This document shows positions 39,194 through 50,600 of a DNA stretch of 64,000 bases, in pieces. The DNA comes from Pterobdella sp. o SKG-2022. Its lineage: Eukaryota > Annelida > Clitellata > Hirudinida > Piscicolidae. Under the pieces are notes generated by a model. It worked only from the letters and a program-made list of their open reading frames with translations, searched no databases and was not told where the DNA came from. The stretch lies in contig OZ038322.1 of assembly GCA_964035795.1 (NCBI GenBank), positions 22,181,918 through 22,245,917 on the forward strand. Direction: 5' to 3'. Positions within the stretch are counted from its first letter, which is position 1. The number at the start of each line of letters is the position of its first letter. A program made the position numbers and the translations under genes.

Positions 39194-42100
39194 CTGACCA
39201 AAAAACAAGTAAATATATTGTCATTTTTTATAACAATGTGGGGAAAAAAAATGAAAATTGAATTTTTAGAAAATGTTTTTGAAAGCAATTAACTAGTTGG
39301 AAACTGACAAATTTTAAAGAATTTTCTTGCATTATTCATTTAGTGCTTTCATTTTTAGAAGAAGCGCCTTTTAAAATAAAATTGATTGGATGGAATCACG
39401 GAAGACTCATCGATTCAAATCATTTATTATGCAAATGACTTTCTTTATTAAGAAATTAAAATTGGATATCAAATCAAAATACATTGGGAACAGGCTTTCA
39501 AAAATCTTCCTATTGTTTCAATCATCGAAAAAATAACCGCCAACACATCGGAGTTGAAAGGTGGTTATAATGGTAACAACCACCTACCACACAACTCTGT
39601 AGCTTCTGTTGACTTGATTTATTGTCTATTTAATTAATTGCTATTCTCCATTTTATTTTTATTTATTTTTGTTGTTGTTTTTTTTTTATGTTTTTGTTGT
39701 TGATTTTTATGTTATGCATTTTTATTGTATATTTTTTGTATGTAGCCTAGTTGTAACTGAATAGGGCGTATAATTCCTTCGGGCAAGTTTATCATTCTCT
39801 TTTGTGTTTGCGCCATAGCTCTATCGCCTGAATCTTTTTTGTATCCAGTTCTGATTTCGAAACCATTAAAAACTCTTAAACCAATTTTTTTGAGTGTGAA
39901 AAAAATTGAAAAAAACAATTAAAAATAAAATAAAAATAAAACGTGAAATTTGTTATTTTAGTATATATTAATTATGCAATTTCAATTATCTTCTCAATAT
40001 TTCAATACAACATCAAAAAGAAGTAGTTGAAGTTTTCTTACGAAGTTACAAACGAGAGCTCCTCGTGCAGATATATCACCCCATAATATGGGACATCTTC
40101 TTTTGTTGCTTTTAATTCATATCTATTTTCTAGCGAACAGACCTTGTCGGTCTATATTTTTGTGAATAAAATTCTTATTTAATTTTATTTATTTTATTTT
40201 TATTTATTTCATCACATGCTGGAGGGAAATAAAAGCTTGATAGAAAATATTTTTAAATTGTTATTTCTCTATTTCATGATAGGCTAACGTTTTATGATAA
40301 GGCTAAACTTATCGAAAATTATAGCTTCCGATTCTCAATAAATGTATTAAAAATTCCTCTTATTTGATGTTTTTCGTTACAAAATATTTGAATTTTATTT
40401 TAATACAATTGTAACCAACGAAAGCGAAATCACAGGTCGGTAACCTGCAACACGTAAGAGTATAATCAAAAATAAATTTTTATTTCTTAGAGTTTATGTG
40501 TTTGTTGTTTATATACCCATCTAGATCAAATACGTGCCGAAATAAATTTTGAATGAAATTTTCCAAATAAAAACACAATTTAAAGTGAAATAAAATTACA
40601 ATTTTATTCAGTTTTGTTACTTCGTAATGTAGGTGATGCAGTTCGTGCTCATAGCAGTACTCCTCTATAGAAAGATCGTATATAAAGTTTTATTCTTCCA
40701 GTTTTGATTTTCAAATTGACTGAAACCCATAGTTTGAAACATCAAATTTTAAAATATAGAACTGAAAACTTCTCTTACAAAGCAATATCTCTCACTAAAT
40801 ACTACTCTATGTTAAACCATATTTCTTCAATACTTGTTTCTAATAATGAAGGTGTGTTGCCGAAACAAGAAAGCGTATAATTATTGAGGTTCGAAGAATA
40901 AATTTTCCGGAATGAACTTTTTTTCTAAGAATTATGAAAACTGAAAATAACATTGGAAACAGGCTGTTTTTAATGAATTACAGTTAAATACCTGTTTTGC
41001 TGTTGGATTGTTTTTCTCTTTTACTACTATATTGCTCCTGCAAGGAACATTTGAGCATTTTTACTTGTGGGAAATTTTTTGATAAAAACTATTGATTCAA
41101 AATTATATTCAAATAATTGATACTTCAAAATAAACTAAATATTAAAATTTTAATAAATTTGAAAACTTGTTAAATTAAACAAGAACTTAGGAACGACTTC
41201 ATTGAGTTTAAAAGTAGTTCTAGATTGTTGCTACTTATTGATGAAAAATTTTTCAAACATTGAAACTTCGTGAAGAAAACACAATGCCACACAAATACAT
41301 GCGGAACACTGTTACACAACTATAAATGGAACACTTGAATGTTATTGAAAAGCTAACATGGTGCCAGAGTGGAACGTCAAATCAATTTTCCTGCTCACAA
41401 GAGGGCTATTAGTACTGTTCTTTTCATCGATTTTTTTGATTGTTGAGTCTATAGTTTCTTCTGTTGTTATTGTTTTGTTTTGCAAACAGTTTGGTTCTAT
41501 GCCATTTTCAGAGACCAACTTAGGAGACCTGTAGTCGTTTTCTATAATATGATTGTTGGAGAAAAAACTTTTTTGGTTCAAATTTTCGTGGTCTTTTCTT
41601 TTTTTACGCTGCCACCATAGTACAATAAAAATCGCTAAAAGTAGAATGACAACAATCATCGAGAAAAAACATGCAAGCAACCAGACAACATTACGTTTAA
41701 GTTTTTTAGCCATTACTTTTCTCAAAAACCATCGCCAACTATTAGAATTGTTTTCCTCTATTAAATTCCCATAATCAGCGTAATTATAATCAAATAGCCA
41801 AGATTCAATGACAATTACGTTTAGATAACTTGACGTCTTTAAAGTAGGATTTCCTTTGTCGGAAGCACTGAAAAACAGCGTTAAAGAATCATTAAGATTT
41901 GCATAAACGCTCGCCATGTCCGTCGTTAGAACCACATCCCCTGTGATTGAATTCACTTCAAACAACTTCAGTTCATTGCCCTTTGTTATTTCATACTCTA
42001 TTAAAGCATTCCGACCCAAATCTTTATCACTTGCTCGGATTCTAGTTATTTTATAGCCTTTTTTGACGTCTGAAGAGATTTTTAAAGTGTGGTTTTCATA

Positions 42101-45100
42101 CGTTGGGTAAATGAAAACCGGTTCGTTATCATTTATATCTTGTATGGTCACAACAACCTTGCAACTGCTGGACAATAGTCGATTATTTCGATCAATAGCT
42201 ACCACTTCAAAACGGTATTCATATTTCATTTCTCTGTCGAATGAACGCAACGAAAATAATCTTCCCGTGTGCTCATCGATTTTGAAGTTTTTTCCCCAAA
42301 CACTTATTTGTTCGTCTTTAAAGGCATACATGACAACGTCGTTAGGTGTTATATCCATATCTTTGGCCTCCAATTGCCCAATGAATATACCCGCTTGTTG
42401 GTTTTCTAATAGTTCAAAAACGTATAATTCGTTTAGAAAAAAAGGTGTCTCGTCATTATCGTCAATCAATCTGACCACAACTTCACAAAAAGAGCTGAGT
42501 GGAGGGTTCCCAGAATCGAAAGCCACTATTTTAACTTTAAATATCGCTTGTTCTTCTCGATCTAACTTTTTCAGTGCTACTAACATTCCATTATCTTTTA
42601 TGGAAAATATATCCTGGTAGAATGTATCTTGCAATTTATAACTGATTTTTGAGTTTTTTTCGTCTACGTCAATGTCTTTGGCTTCAACCTTGAAATAATT
42701 TTCAATTTATCAAATGGTATTAAGTGCATTTCTATGAATTGTTATTTAGAATAATTTGTTTTTATGTTAAAAAACGTTTTAGTACCTTCAAAATAGGAGA
42801 ACCAATATAATTGTTTTCGAGAATTTCAGCTTCATAAAGCTTTTTCTCAAACGTTGGTTTATTGTCGTTTACGTCAACAATTTCAATATCAATAATCTTT
42901 TCACTACTCAAAGATGGTTTTCCAGAATCGTGACAAATTATTTTAGCAAAATATTTAATGTTTTCTTCATTGTCGAAAGGCATATTAGAAACCACTTGGT
43001 ACTCGTTATTTATTATTGGTATTAGTCTGAAAGGTTCTTTATCACCACGGTTGCTTTTAACGCTTTTGTTCTTACTATGCGTGGAGCGTTTTTTATGCCG
43101 AGATTTTTTACTTTGTTCTTTCTTATTTTTTGTTCTATACTTTCTTCCTGTAAGATCTCTATTTTTGAAAGTTATTGCATTTTTAGATTCATGTGATTTT
43201 TGATTTTCTGGCAGATAATCTCCAAAAAATAAATCATGCTCGTCATACACATTATTGTTGTTTCCGTATGTTCCTGGCGAAAGATTTACTCTTCCATTTG
43301 TGTAACCTCCGAACTCGTTGAAATAATCGTTATAGTTTGAAAATTTTTCTTTTGGATTAGATTTTTGCACAGTTCCGCCATTTCTACTTTCAGTTTCAAT
43401 GGCACAAACTGTCCATCCAGCCGCTCCACTGTCGGCATCCGAAACGATCACGTGGCACAAAAACGTAGCAACTTGTTGGTTTTCTTCTATTTTTGCTGAA
43501 GAGGCATTGGAAGCCACAAGAGAATTGACAATAATCATTGGGCGGTTGTCGTTAGTGTCGTTGACGTTAATAATAACACTAGCCTCTGAAGACAATGGTT
43601 CAACTCCACTATCAGAAGCCTGTATAAGCAATCTCATCACTTTAGCCTTTTCGTAATCTACCTCGCCTTTCACTACAACATCACCAGTATTTGAGTCGAC
43701 TTCAAAAACACCTCCATACAGAGTTTTTGAATTGTGACCCAAAGAATACTGCACAAACCCGTTAAGATTTTCATCAAGGTCATAAGCAGTGACTCTTGCA
43801 ACTATGCTACCAACTGGCACGTTTTCTATGACTTCAACCTCATAAGAAGAATACTCAAAAGTTGGCGTATTGTCGTTTGCATCAGTGACCACAATGGTGA
43901 CCGCGAGAGATCCATTTGTGGGTGGGTTTCCTCCATCATACGCGACCACGATCATTTTGTGCTCTTTCTTCAACTCTCTGTCCAATTCTTTTGCTAAAAC
44001 TAGCTTGATCTGTTCAAAAAGTAAATTTTGTATTTATTGTAATAAAATATATATTCCTAATTTAAGTTTTTTTAAAATTTAATGTAGTATACTTAATATA
44101 TTTTAAATATTTTAATAAATAAGATGACTTAATAACATCATAGTTTAAACTCTTACATCAGGAGACCCATCTAGCTTGCTTCCCACTCTCAAACCCATAC
44201 TACCATCATCACAGTCTAGCTCGTATCTTGAAAAAGTTTCATGAAATGATTCAACTTCAAAATTGCAAAGTACTTTCAGCATTTAGATTTATAAAATAAT
44301 TAACATCGCATGCATAATTAAGGTTGTATCACTCAAGAAAAAATTTTGAAAAGAGAAACAGACTCAACAAAATTTATTTGAAGTATTCAAGAGAGACAAG
44401 ATAGCATTTCCAAATCTAATTACCACAAAATATGACTCATTGTTCACCTGACAATGGAATTATATCCCTGATCATGATCAACTGCGTTGTTGATAGTGAT
44501 GGTTGTTTCAGTGGGCAATGAAGATTCCAATAACTCGTGGATCAGGGTTGGTGGTGTAAAGGTAGGTGTGTTGTCGTTGATGTCTTTTATTATTATGAAT
44601 ACCTTTGTAGTAATCAATAGAAACTGGTGAATGCATGGGTAAATGACATTTATGTTTCAATTAACTATAAGATATACTGTTCAATACAATCAGCTGCAAG
44701 AGGGTGAAACTTTTAAACTATCTGCAAAACGTTTGTGCTGCAAAAAGATTGGTGGAGAAAAACTTTTCAACAACCAATTAATTGGTGAGGCTATCAAATA
44801 TAATTGTTCTATTATTGTCAAAGTTTTATATAATCAATACTGCAAAGCTCCCATTAAGAAGACCTTGAAATTTCAAAATAGAATTTTAGTTTGTATTTTC
44901 TCTAATTTCAACTAAGACTGCTGGACCGTGATTTAAAGGTTGCAATAATTGCGTAATGTGTGAATATACATAACTACTTAAATTTACTGATGTGTTTTTC
45001 GTCTGATGAACTAAGATGCACTTATTGAAAAGTTTAGCTAGCTCTCATGAATATATGTATTTTTTAGATCTTTACACATGTAAGTTACTATGAAAAGTTT

Positions 45101-47621
45101 TGTTACCATCTTTCAAAGTAAAGCTAGTGTGAAGCTTTAATGAATCGGAATATCAATGATTTTCAATCATAATGGCAATCCAATTCACTGTTATCATATA
45201 CTAACTTTTGAAACCCATAATTTATAATTGAATCGAGTGAAAATTAACTGAAATTATATTAAAAGTCTTGTTTTTAAAGAAAAATTTGGAAAAGCTTTAT
45301 TTTTATGACTAAATAAATATTAATACAAAATTTTAATTTGCTGGACTGAAAGAAAAAAACATAAATGGAATGAACTTTTAAATACTCTGTTAATATAAAT
45401 TCAAAATTTTTTTGTCTAGAAAGCTTTAAATTCCAATTTTTCTTTAGACCCTTAAAATATGGTTAATGATTTGAAATAAATCTTCTTTTTAGTTTTTTCA
45501 GTTTGGAACAATTTAATACTTAAACTTTGTCTAATGTTCACAAAAACTTATTTTTTTTTAATTTTGGAAAAATTCATTAAATTATAATCAAACTTTATTG
45601 CAAAAATATATTCCAAAACCACAAGAATATTTTAAAAGTCTTTTGATTACCCTCATAAGTCATACATTTTCAAAATTTGGAAAAAAATTGTCCAAAAAGT
45701 TATTTTTTGTTAAAGTAAGTCACCTGAAACCTCTGCTTCGACTCTGATATAGGCAGCTCTGAGAAGGCGCTCTTTTTCAAACCCAGTTTAATTGCAATTT
45801 AAAAATTACTTCCTATTGAACGTTTCTATATAAGAAATAATTATTTTGTTTTCTAGTGAAACTTGCTCGAAATTTTTATAAAAATTGAGCAAGTTTGGTT
45901 TGGAATCGCTTGCTAAATAATATCTTTAGCGCCTCAGTTGCATCTTAAGTCATAAATAAAAAATGCTTCTTTGTGTTGAAAGTCCAATAAAGAAAAAAAT
46001 TAATAAAAAGTTTTCTCATAATAGCAAATAAGATTAAGTTTCTGCAAGATTTCCAAGATGGATTGAAATACATTCATTGAAACAAGAGCTATAACTTCCA
46101 ATAAATTCAGCCTTCTTCATTAGGCTATAAAATTACTTTCAAAAACTCTCCAACCTCAAAGTTTTCTTGAGAAAAGATATTCCACAAAATACATGCGATG
46201 TCTCTAAAAAGTTGAACAAAATTCTAAATGGTGTAATAATTGTCGGGGAACCTTGACGATGGTGAAATATTTCATGGGATGGACTGCCACATCCTGCCTC
46301 ACTGTACACTTGTGTCTCTCTTCAAACGCATCAAATGCTTGCATCTCCCTTCCGTCTGCATGGTTGTATATGTCGCCAAATTTTGAGTACATTATTTTTT
46401 ATGAAAAGTTAATTTAAAAATGTTCATGGTGAAATCCATCAATTACATGTGATTCGAACTAATTACAAAATTCTTCAATTTATCAATATTTTGTTGAGAA
46501 ATTTTGAAATTGAATTTTGTTGCAATGCAAAATATTTATTGAATATTTGGATAAGTGGCACAAAATCTTTACCAACCTGCCAGAGTAAATGGCTTAAGTA
46601 CCTTATGGTCGGCTGAAATGAAAAAAAATGAAGAGCACAAAGATTTTGGGTTATTGGCTAATCAAATAAATGTATAAAAAACTTTCACACCAAAAAACGA
46701 ATACTTCATGAGAGTAAAGAAGATATTATCAATAAGAAAATAATAAAGCAAAAAATATAATTTGCAATTACAAATAAGCAAACCAAATAATAACAATAAA
46801 AAATAAAAAAATCAAATAAAAGTAAGAATGAGTATAAATGATAACAATAATAATAATACTAGTAGTTAAAAAAATATCGATGGTCGATAAAACACTTGGA
46901 ACCCCTGTGAAACGGAGTATTTTGAAAGGTATCTACAAGTTTCGATACTTGATCGATATAATAAGCCTTCACCTAACATTTGCTCAACACTTATGAGAAT
47001 ATATATATCAAAAAATGTTTAAAAAAAATAAAAAATACTAATGAGTGATAATTAAAAAAAAACAAAAAATACTAAAAAAATAAAATCAATAACAAGACCA
47101 TCCCCAACAACAGATAGTGATCACAATAAAAAATTCTAACAAACAACCCCACAATCCAAGCCACAATTCAAGCACTAACACGAAGATTCGGGGCATAAGG
47201 TTTCTCTGTCGATCCTGCCGATGACGCTGATCACTCCAGTGTTTTCGTGGAGGTGGATGGGCAGTATTGGCGTGGTTAGAAACTTGAATTTCAGATTGTG
47301 GTGCTGTGAGTTGTATGCTTTTTCTTTTCCGGTTGGTTCGTCTTCATATTTGTTGTACTTTTTGCCATATTTAGTGTGTTTATCTTCATAATTATTATAA
47401 TTCTTATGAGTATTCCCGCCTTTAGTATCGTCATTGTTGTGCTTTCTTTGGTTCATGACGTTCATAATACTTCCAATCACGTAGCCAATCGGAGGCTCCT
47501 CATTGGTGAAGTAGGTCACGTTGATGACGACGGTAGGAGAGGAGAGGCAGGTTTGGATGGAGGTCAAGAGAGAAACAAATAAAATGAAGTGTGCACTTGC
47601 TGTTTGATGCCACCAGTTCAT
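38888..47621 (-). CDS. Protocadherin-like adhesion receptor A (whole gene)
   Basis: A seven-EC, single-pass cadherin receptor. The core exons are 47180-47621, 46577-46612, 46252-46355, 44448-44602, 44157-44226, 42786-44009 and 41342-42688. They join in frame to 1,125 residues when the last exon is read to its own stop. A good internal donor at 41398 instead allows splicing to downstream tail exons (40042-40151, 39712-39874, 38888-39193), giving proteins of about 1,197 or 1,242 residues. EC repeats end at DINDNTPTF, DANDNTPTF, DTNDNRPMI, DVNDNKPTF, DDNDETPFF and DINDNEPVF; EC7 precedes the membrane span (about 1011-1036). Seven ECs match the delta-protocadherin layout, but the tail has no motif I can name. 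It is paralogous to protocadherin B, which lies downstream on the same strand. Confidence 0.92.
39662..39667 (-). terminator. Poly(A) signal AATAAA for the exon 9 form of protocadherin A
   Basis: AATAAA on the minus strand, about 45-50 bp beyond the stop of exon 9; another copy is at 39652-39657. Confidence 0.4.
39712..39874 (-). CDS. Protocadherin A candidate alternative last exon 9
   Basis: It begins in phase 2 after TTTAAG, so it joins only the long form of exon 8, giving ELSFVTSVFNGFEIRTGYKK and then DSGDRAMAQTQKRMINLPEG. It stops at 39712. An AATAAA on the minus strand lies at 39662-39667, about 50 bp downstream. The exon-like base composition and poly(A) signal support it; no homology is recognised. 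Confidence 0.45.
40042..40151 (-). CDS. Protocadherin A candidate tail exon 8, two possible donors
   Basis: TDKVCSLENRYELKATKEDV, then PYYGVIYLHEELSF. The acceptor is AATATAG (exon starts at 40151, phase 0, matching the donor at 41398). One donor, TTT/GTAACT at 40049, keeps phase 0. A better one, TTC/GTAAGA at 40041, gives phase 2 and adds VTS. The local composition is clearly richer in GC than the flanks. The function of this tail segment is unknown. Confidence 0.55.
40272..40390 (+). repeat. Single-arm copy of the dispersed hairpin-repeat family
   Basis: Runs from CTAACGTTTTATGATAAGGC through AACTTATCGAAAATTATAGC to TTCCTCTTATTTGATG and TTTTTCGTTACAAAATATT. It matches one arm of the hairpin at 28381-28577. 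It lies in the intron between tail exons 7 and 8 of protocadherin A. Confidence 0.75.
41342..42688 (-). CDS. Protocadherin A exon 7: EC5-EC7, membrane span, proximal cytoplasmic tail
   Basis: It begins VEAKDIDVDEKNSKISYKLQ and completes EC5 (DDNDETPFF), EC6 (DINDNEPVF) and EC7. A hydrophobic span follows (VVWLLACFFSMIVVILLLAI and on, residues about 1011-1036), then the basic stop-transfer QRKKRKD. The acceptor is TTTCAAG. Read through, the exon stops at 41342-41344 after a further 18 codons. A donor at 41398 (CTT/GTGAGC, phase 0) would instead link to downstream tail exons. There is no AATAAA just after 41342, which favours splicing as the main form. Confidence 0.93.
   Translation of the reverse strand, partial: VEAKDIDVDEKNSKISYKLQDTFYQDIFSIKDNGMLVALKKLDREEQAIFKVKIVAFDSGNPPLSSFCEVVVRLIDDNDETPFFLNELYVFELLENQQAGIFIGQLEAKDMDITPNDVVMYAFKDEQISVWGKNFKIDEHTGRLFSLRSFDREMKYEYRFEVVAIDRNNRLLSSSCKVVVTIQDINDNEPVFIYPTYENHTLKISSDVKKGYKITRIRASDKDLGRNALIEYEITKGNELKLFEVNSITGDVVLTTDMASVYANLNDSLTLFFSASDKGNPTLKTSSYLNVIVIESWLFDYNYADYGNLIEENNSNSWRWFLRKVMAKKLKRNVVWLLACFFSMIVVILLLAIFIVLWWQRKKRKDHENLNQKSFFSNNHIIENDYRSPKLVSENGIEPNCLQNKTITTEETIDSTIKKIDEKNSTNSPLVSRKIDLTFHSGTMLAFQ
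42786..44009 (-). CDS. Protocadherin A exon 6: EC2 end, EC3, EC4 with insertion, start of EC5
   Basis: 408 codons, phase 0 at both ends (acceptor GAACAG, donor AAG/GTACTA). It has KELDREL and DANDNTPTF (end of EC2), a complete EC3 ending NDTNDNRPMI, and EC4. EC4 is split by about 118 extra residues (about 478-595, DNA 43032-43385) rich in N, Y, G and then K, R, S. EC4 resumes with EPFRLIPIINNEYQVVS and ends DVNDNKPTF. RHKKRS (residues 573-578, DNA 43083-43100) fits the furin consensus R-x-K/R-R. Confidence 0.94.
44157..44226 (-). CDS. Protocadherin A exon 5: middle of EC2
   Basis: YELDCDDGSMGLRVGSKLDG then SPD, joined by a split Arg codon. The acceptor is TTTTCAAG; the donor is GAT/GTAAGA. 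It corresponds in position to exon 3 of protocadherin B. Confidence 0.88.
44448..44602 (-). CDS. Protocadherin A exon 4: EC1-EC2 linker and start of EC2
   Basis: VFIIIKDINDNTPTFTPPTL, then HELLESSLPTETTITINNAV and DHDQGYNSIV. The acceptor ACAAAG is weak but is fixed by the frame on both sides; the donor is AG/GTGAAC, phase 2. Confidence 0.9.
45859..45896. repeat. Short palindrome
   Basis: AAACTTGCTC at the left and GAGCAAGTTT at the right, with complementary AT-rich centres; it would form an almost complete hairpin. Confidence 0.7.
46088..46212 (-). repeat. Diverged copy of the dispersed hairpin-repeat family
   Basis: AGCTATAACTTCCAATAAAT near 46088 and the flank motif ACATGCGATGTCTCTAAAAA (46191-46210) match other copies. 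It abuts exon 3 of protocadherin A, about 40 bp beyond its donor. Confidence 0.5.
46252..46355 (-). CDS. Protocadherin A exon 3: EC1
   Basis: It encodes GREMQAFDAFEERHKCTVRQ then DVAVHPMKYFTIVK. C-T-V-R-Q-D-V-A-V and the F-x-I-V-K-V strand match the end of protocadherin EC1. The acceptor is CATGCAG; the donor is AAG/GTTCCC (phase 0). Confidence 0.85.
46577..46612 (-). CDS. Protocadherin A exon 2: proposed 36-nt microexon in EC1
   Basis: Twelve codons (SDHKVLKPFTLA with split ends) sit between a strong acceptor (TTTCATTTCAG) and donor (GCAG/GTTGGT), phase 1 to 1. It can be included or skipped without disturbing the frame. Support rests only on the splice sites and phase. Confidence 0.5.
47180..47621 (-). 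CDS. Protocadherin A exon 1: signal peptide and first half of EC1
   Basis: The ATG at 47621 begins a signal peptide (residues 1 to about 26, AHFILFVSLLTSIQTCLSS). EC1 follows with INVTYFTNEEPPIGYVIGSI, interrupted by a roughly 55-residue K/N/Y-rich insertion, then FKFLTTPILPIHLHENTGVI and GRIDRETLCPESS. The donor CGT/GTTAGT (phase 1) precedes an in-frame stop. IDRETLC is the protocadherin EC1 hallmark. Confidence 0.93.
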
Positions 47622-50600
47622 TTTTTTGGTTTTGTGTTCCCGATCATTTTGAGCTAAATTTTGAGATTGTGTTTTAAAAAAATTTTTATCTAGCTCTGAA
47701 ATAAATGAAGCTTTGAATTGACAATTTGAGCATTAAGCGAGTGAAGTTTTGAAAACTCATAAATATTCACATTTGAAATAGTAATTAAACAAACTAAAAA
47801 TAAGAAAAATTTCAAAACTATGCAAACTAAAAATAGATTTGAAACAAGATAATTCGACTTTTGAGCATAATGTAATCTAACAAACATCTTTCAGATCTTT
47901 TCATTCCCAAATAAAACAGATTTTTATTTTTTTAATTATAAACTATATAAACTAAAAAGTTTTTTCGAAACAAACTTCAATGTTGCATAAATTAAAATTT
48001 AAACGAATTGAAAAATGAAAAATGTAGTGGAGTTCCCATAAAATCGCTTATTCAATCAGCATGCAGATTTTTATCTCATCAGATCTGCTTTTTAAATATA
48101 AATCCTTTAAGTATTTTATTATTCCACAAAACAGTTTTAAATTTTGATTTTTTTTACATACATTCTTTAAGGTCGTTTTTGGTTAAATGAGAAAATATAT
48201 TTTTGAACTGGATGTAGATATGAGGAGGGAATGAATGTGTAGTTCTTTCAATCTTTTTATTCAAATTCAAACTTCTCATTGTGTTTTTTTAAATAAAAAT
48301 TAAATTTTATTTAAATTTTTGGAATATTTTGATAGAATTTCAAAATAATAATTTTTTTCATTATTATTTCAATTTAAAATAAATCGAATTAATTATTATA
48401 TTTAACAAAGAAATACTCAAATCAGTTTTTACATAAAATTGTTTCTTAAATAGCTTAATTCTTGAATTAAGTGTGACTTAATATTCTGTTTTGGAATGCA
48501 AAAACAGATACGTGAGATTCTAGTTTTTAATTATCAACAGTCTCTCTATACTATATATAGACTCAATTCTCAGTTTTCACAATTGAAAATATATAATTCT
48601 ATTTTTAAAGTTGATTTGCACGATTGAATATTCAAGTAACTAATTTTAAAAACTATAAATAAAAATTTTGAAATTTTAATTAACACAAAAAATAAAATTA
48701 AAAATTAACTTACAGTATAAAAAAGATCCATTCAAATACTGGTTTTTTGTGGAAAAGAGAACTCAAAGTGGTGAGTTGATTACCGTGAAAAGACACAACT
48801 CTCCAACCGCTTATCACATCAATAACGCTGGTTCAGTTTGATGCCACTCCCAATCTTAATTCCATTTCAACCATGGAAACATTATCGAGGGATTTTAATA
48901 TTATTTGCAAGTTTCTATTTTTTCATTTTTTATCCATTTTGAAAAATAAAAATTTTTATTTCAAAAACCAAAAAAAAATGTTTCATATTTTTTTAACCAC
49001 TTCAATATGAAATCAAAAACTAGTATGGTACCTCTGGAAAAACCAAGACTTATAAATTTGGAAGGATAATTCAGAAATAGACGAAAAACTAAGAAAATTG
49101 TTTTTCAAAGAAAAAAATTTTTTTTTACAAAGGGAATCATAGAAAAATGAATTATAAATGCATTTGTTTGCAAGCTCTCAAAGTAAGAATCACAGATTTA
49201 TGACATTGAAGATGTTTTCGAGGGTTAATAATGGCTTCAATTTATGTATCACTTCATTTAATTACTTTGTTTTCACAATTCTAGTCCAACATTTTTTCCT
49301 CAATCAAGTTTTGCTTCTATTCAACCGAATTTTTTAAATTTTTGTTAAAAGCTTCCTTTTGTTTTTTTCGTTCAAAATTTTTTCTAGTTTACATCAAATC
49401 TCATTCATAATTCGTGTTTTTTTGTTTCAAGTTTAATTCAAAAGTTTTTCATGACAAATCTAAAAAAACTGTTGATAAATTTTTAACATTTTGTCAAATT
49501 TAATTAAAAAAAATTTTCATATTCACAAATCCTTTTGTCATTAATACCAAATAATTTTGATCAAAAACTTTTCTATTATACTCACGAAATACATAATTAA
49601 TTCAAATTTTTTCGAATTTAAAAAAAAAACTTTAAAATTAATTTTTAATTAATTTATTTTTAATAAAAACAACTTAATTATCATTTTTGTGGCATTTGAA
49701 AAAAAAGCACTAAAACCAAAAAATCCAATATGCATTGATGACGTTAAAACAAAGATTCTAGGACGTTTTCTTTACTTCGATTTTTAATTATTCCTTGAAA
49801 GGGTACTAAAAGCACAAAAAAGTTGACAGAAAATTTGTTTGACTTTTGTAGTAGTTATTGGATGCTAATTTTTTAGATATATCCTTTGTTTTATAAAATA
49901 ATTCAATAAAGAACGAGAAATTATGAAAACGTGATTATCGGTTTGAATTTTCGAACAACTATTTTTTTACTTGGTCTAAATGAAAAAAAAACTTCAGTTT
50001 TGATTCGATTTTTTACTGAGAGTTCTAAAAAATAATAAGAAATTACTTTTAATTCACTTCAAAATATTTGAAATTTAAAATAGCTTTTTAAATCACATTT
50101 TATTTTTATAATTGCTAAACTTACCGAAAAATTCTGATTTATAGTTCAGTTGCAGACTTAAGACAGCCTCATTTTTGATATCAAAATTCTAAATATACAT
50201 ACAAAAAACAAAACTAAAAAATCTAAATAATCTAAAAATATAAGATTAACTTATTGTTCTCAAATAAAATGAAATTGATTTTCAAGAGGATAACTATCAA
50301 TAGTTAGGACAATCAATTAGGATGTTATCATATAAATCATGAAACCATCGCGATAATGGAACCACACACAGATAAATCACTGTCCTGCGTTTATAGTTGC
50401 TCTATAACTAGTTTAGCTTTTGTTTATGAACCGCTTTAGATTTCAAACATTATTTCAAAATTTAATCTTTATTTTACATATGATTTTTAAAAAATGATCA
50501 GTTGTTAGCTCAGACACTTTGTAAACATGAAGTTAATTTTACTAACCATTAAGCACAGTCAATCTAAAGGAATTTTCACAAAAGTTCATTGAATTTATAT

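Larger units (their letters stand above)
44603..46251 (-). other. Intron 3 of protocadherin A
   Basis: AT-rich, 1.65 kb. It includes a 38-bp near-perfect palindrome (45859-45896) and a diverged copy of the dispersed repeat (46088-46212). A GC-richer patch at 45722-45790 reads cadherin-like in one frame but lacks a usable acceptor. A 90-codon plus-strand frame (44643-44915) shows no recognisable domain. Confidence 0.55.

Noticed and set aside
45722..45790. A cadherin-like peptide (GFEKERLLRAAYIRVEAEVS) in intron 3 of protocadherin A
   Set aside because: A stop lies immediately upstream with no AG acceptor between, and the only donor would leave the wrong phase for exons 3 and 4. It may be a dead exon or chance.
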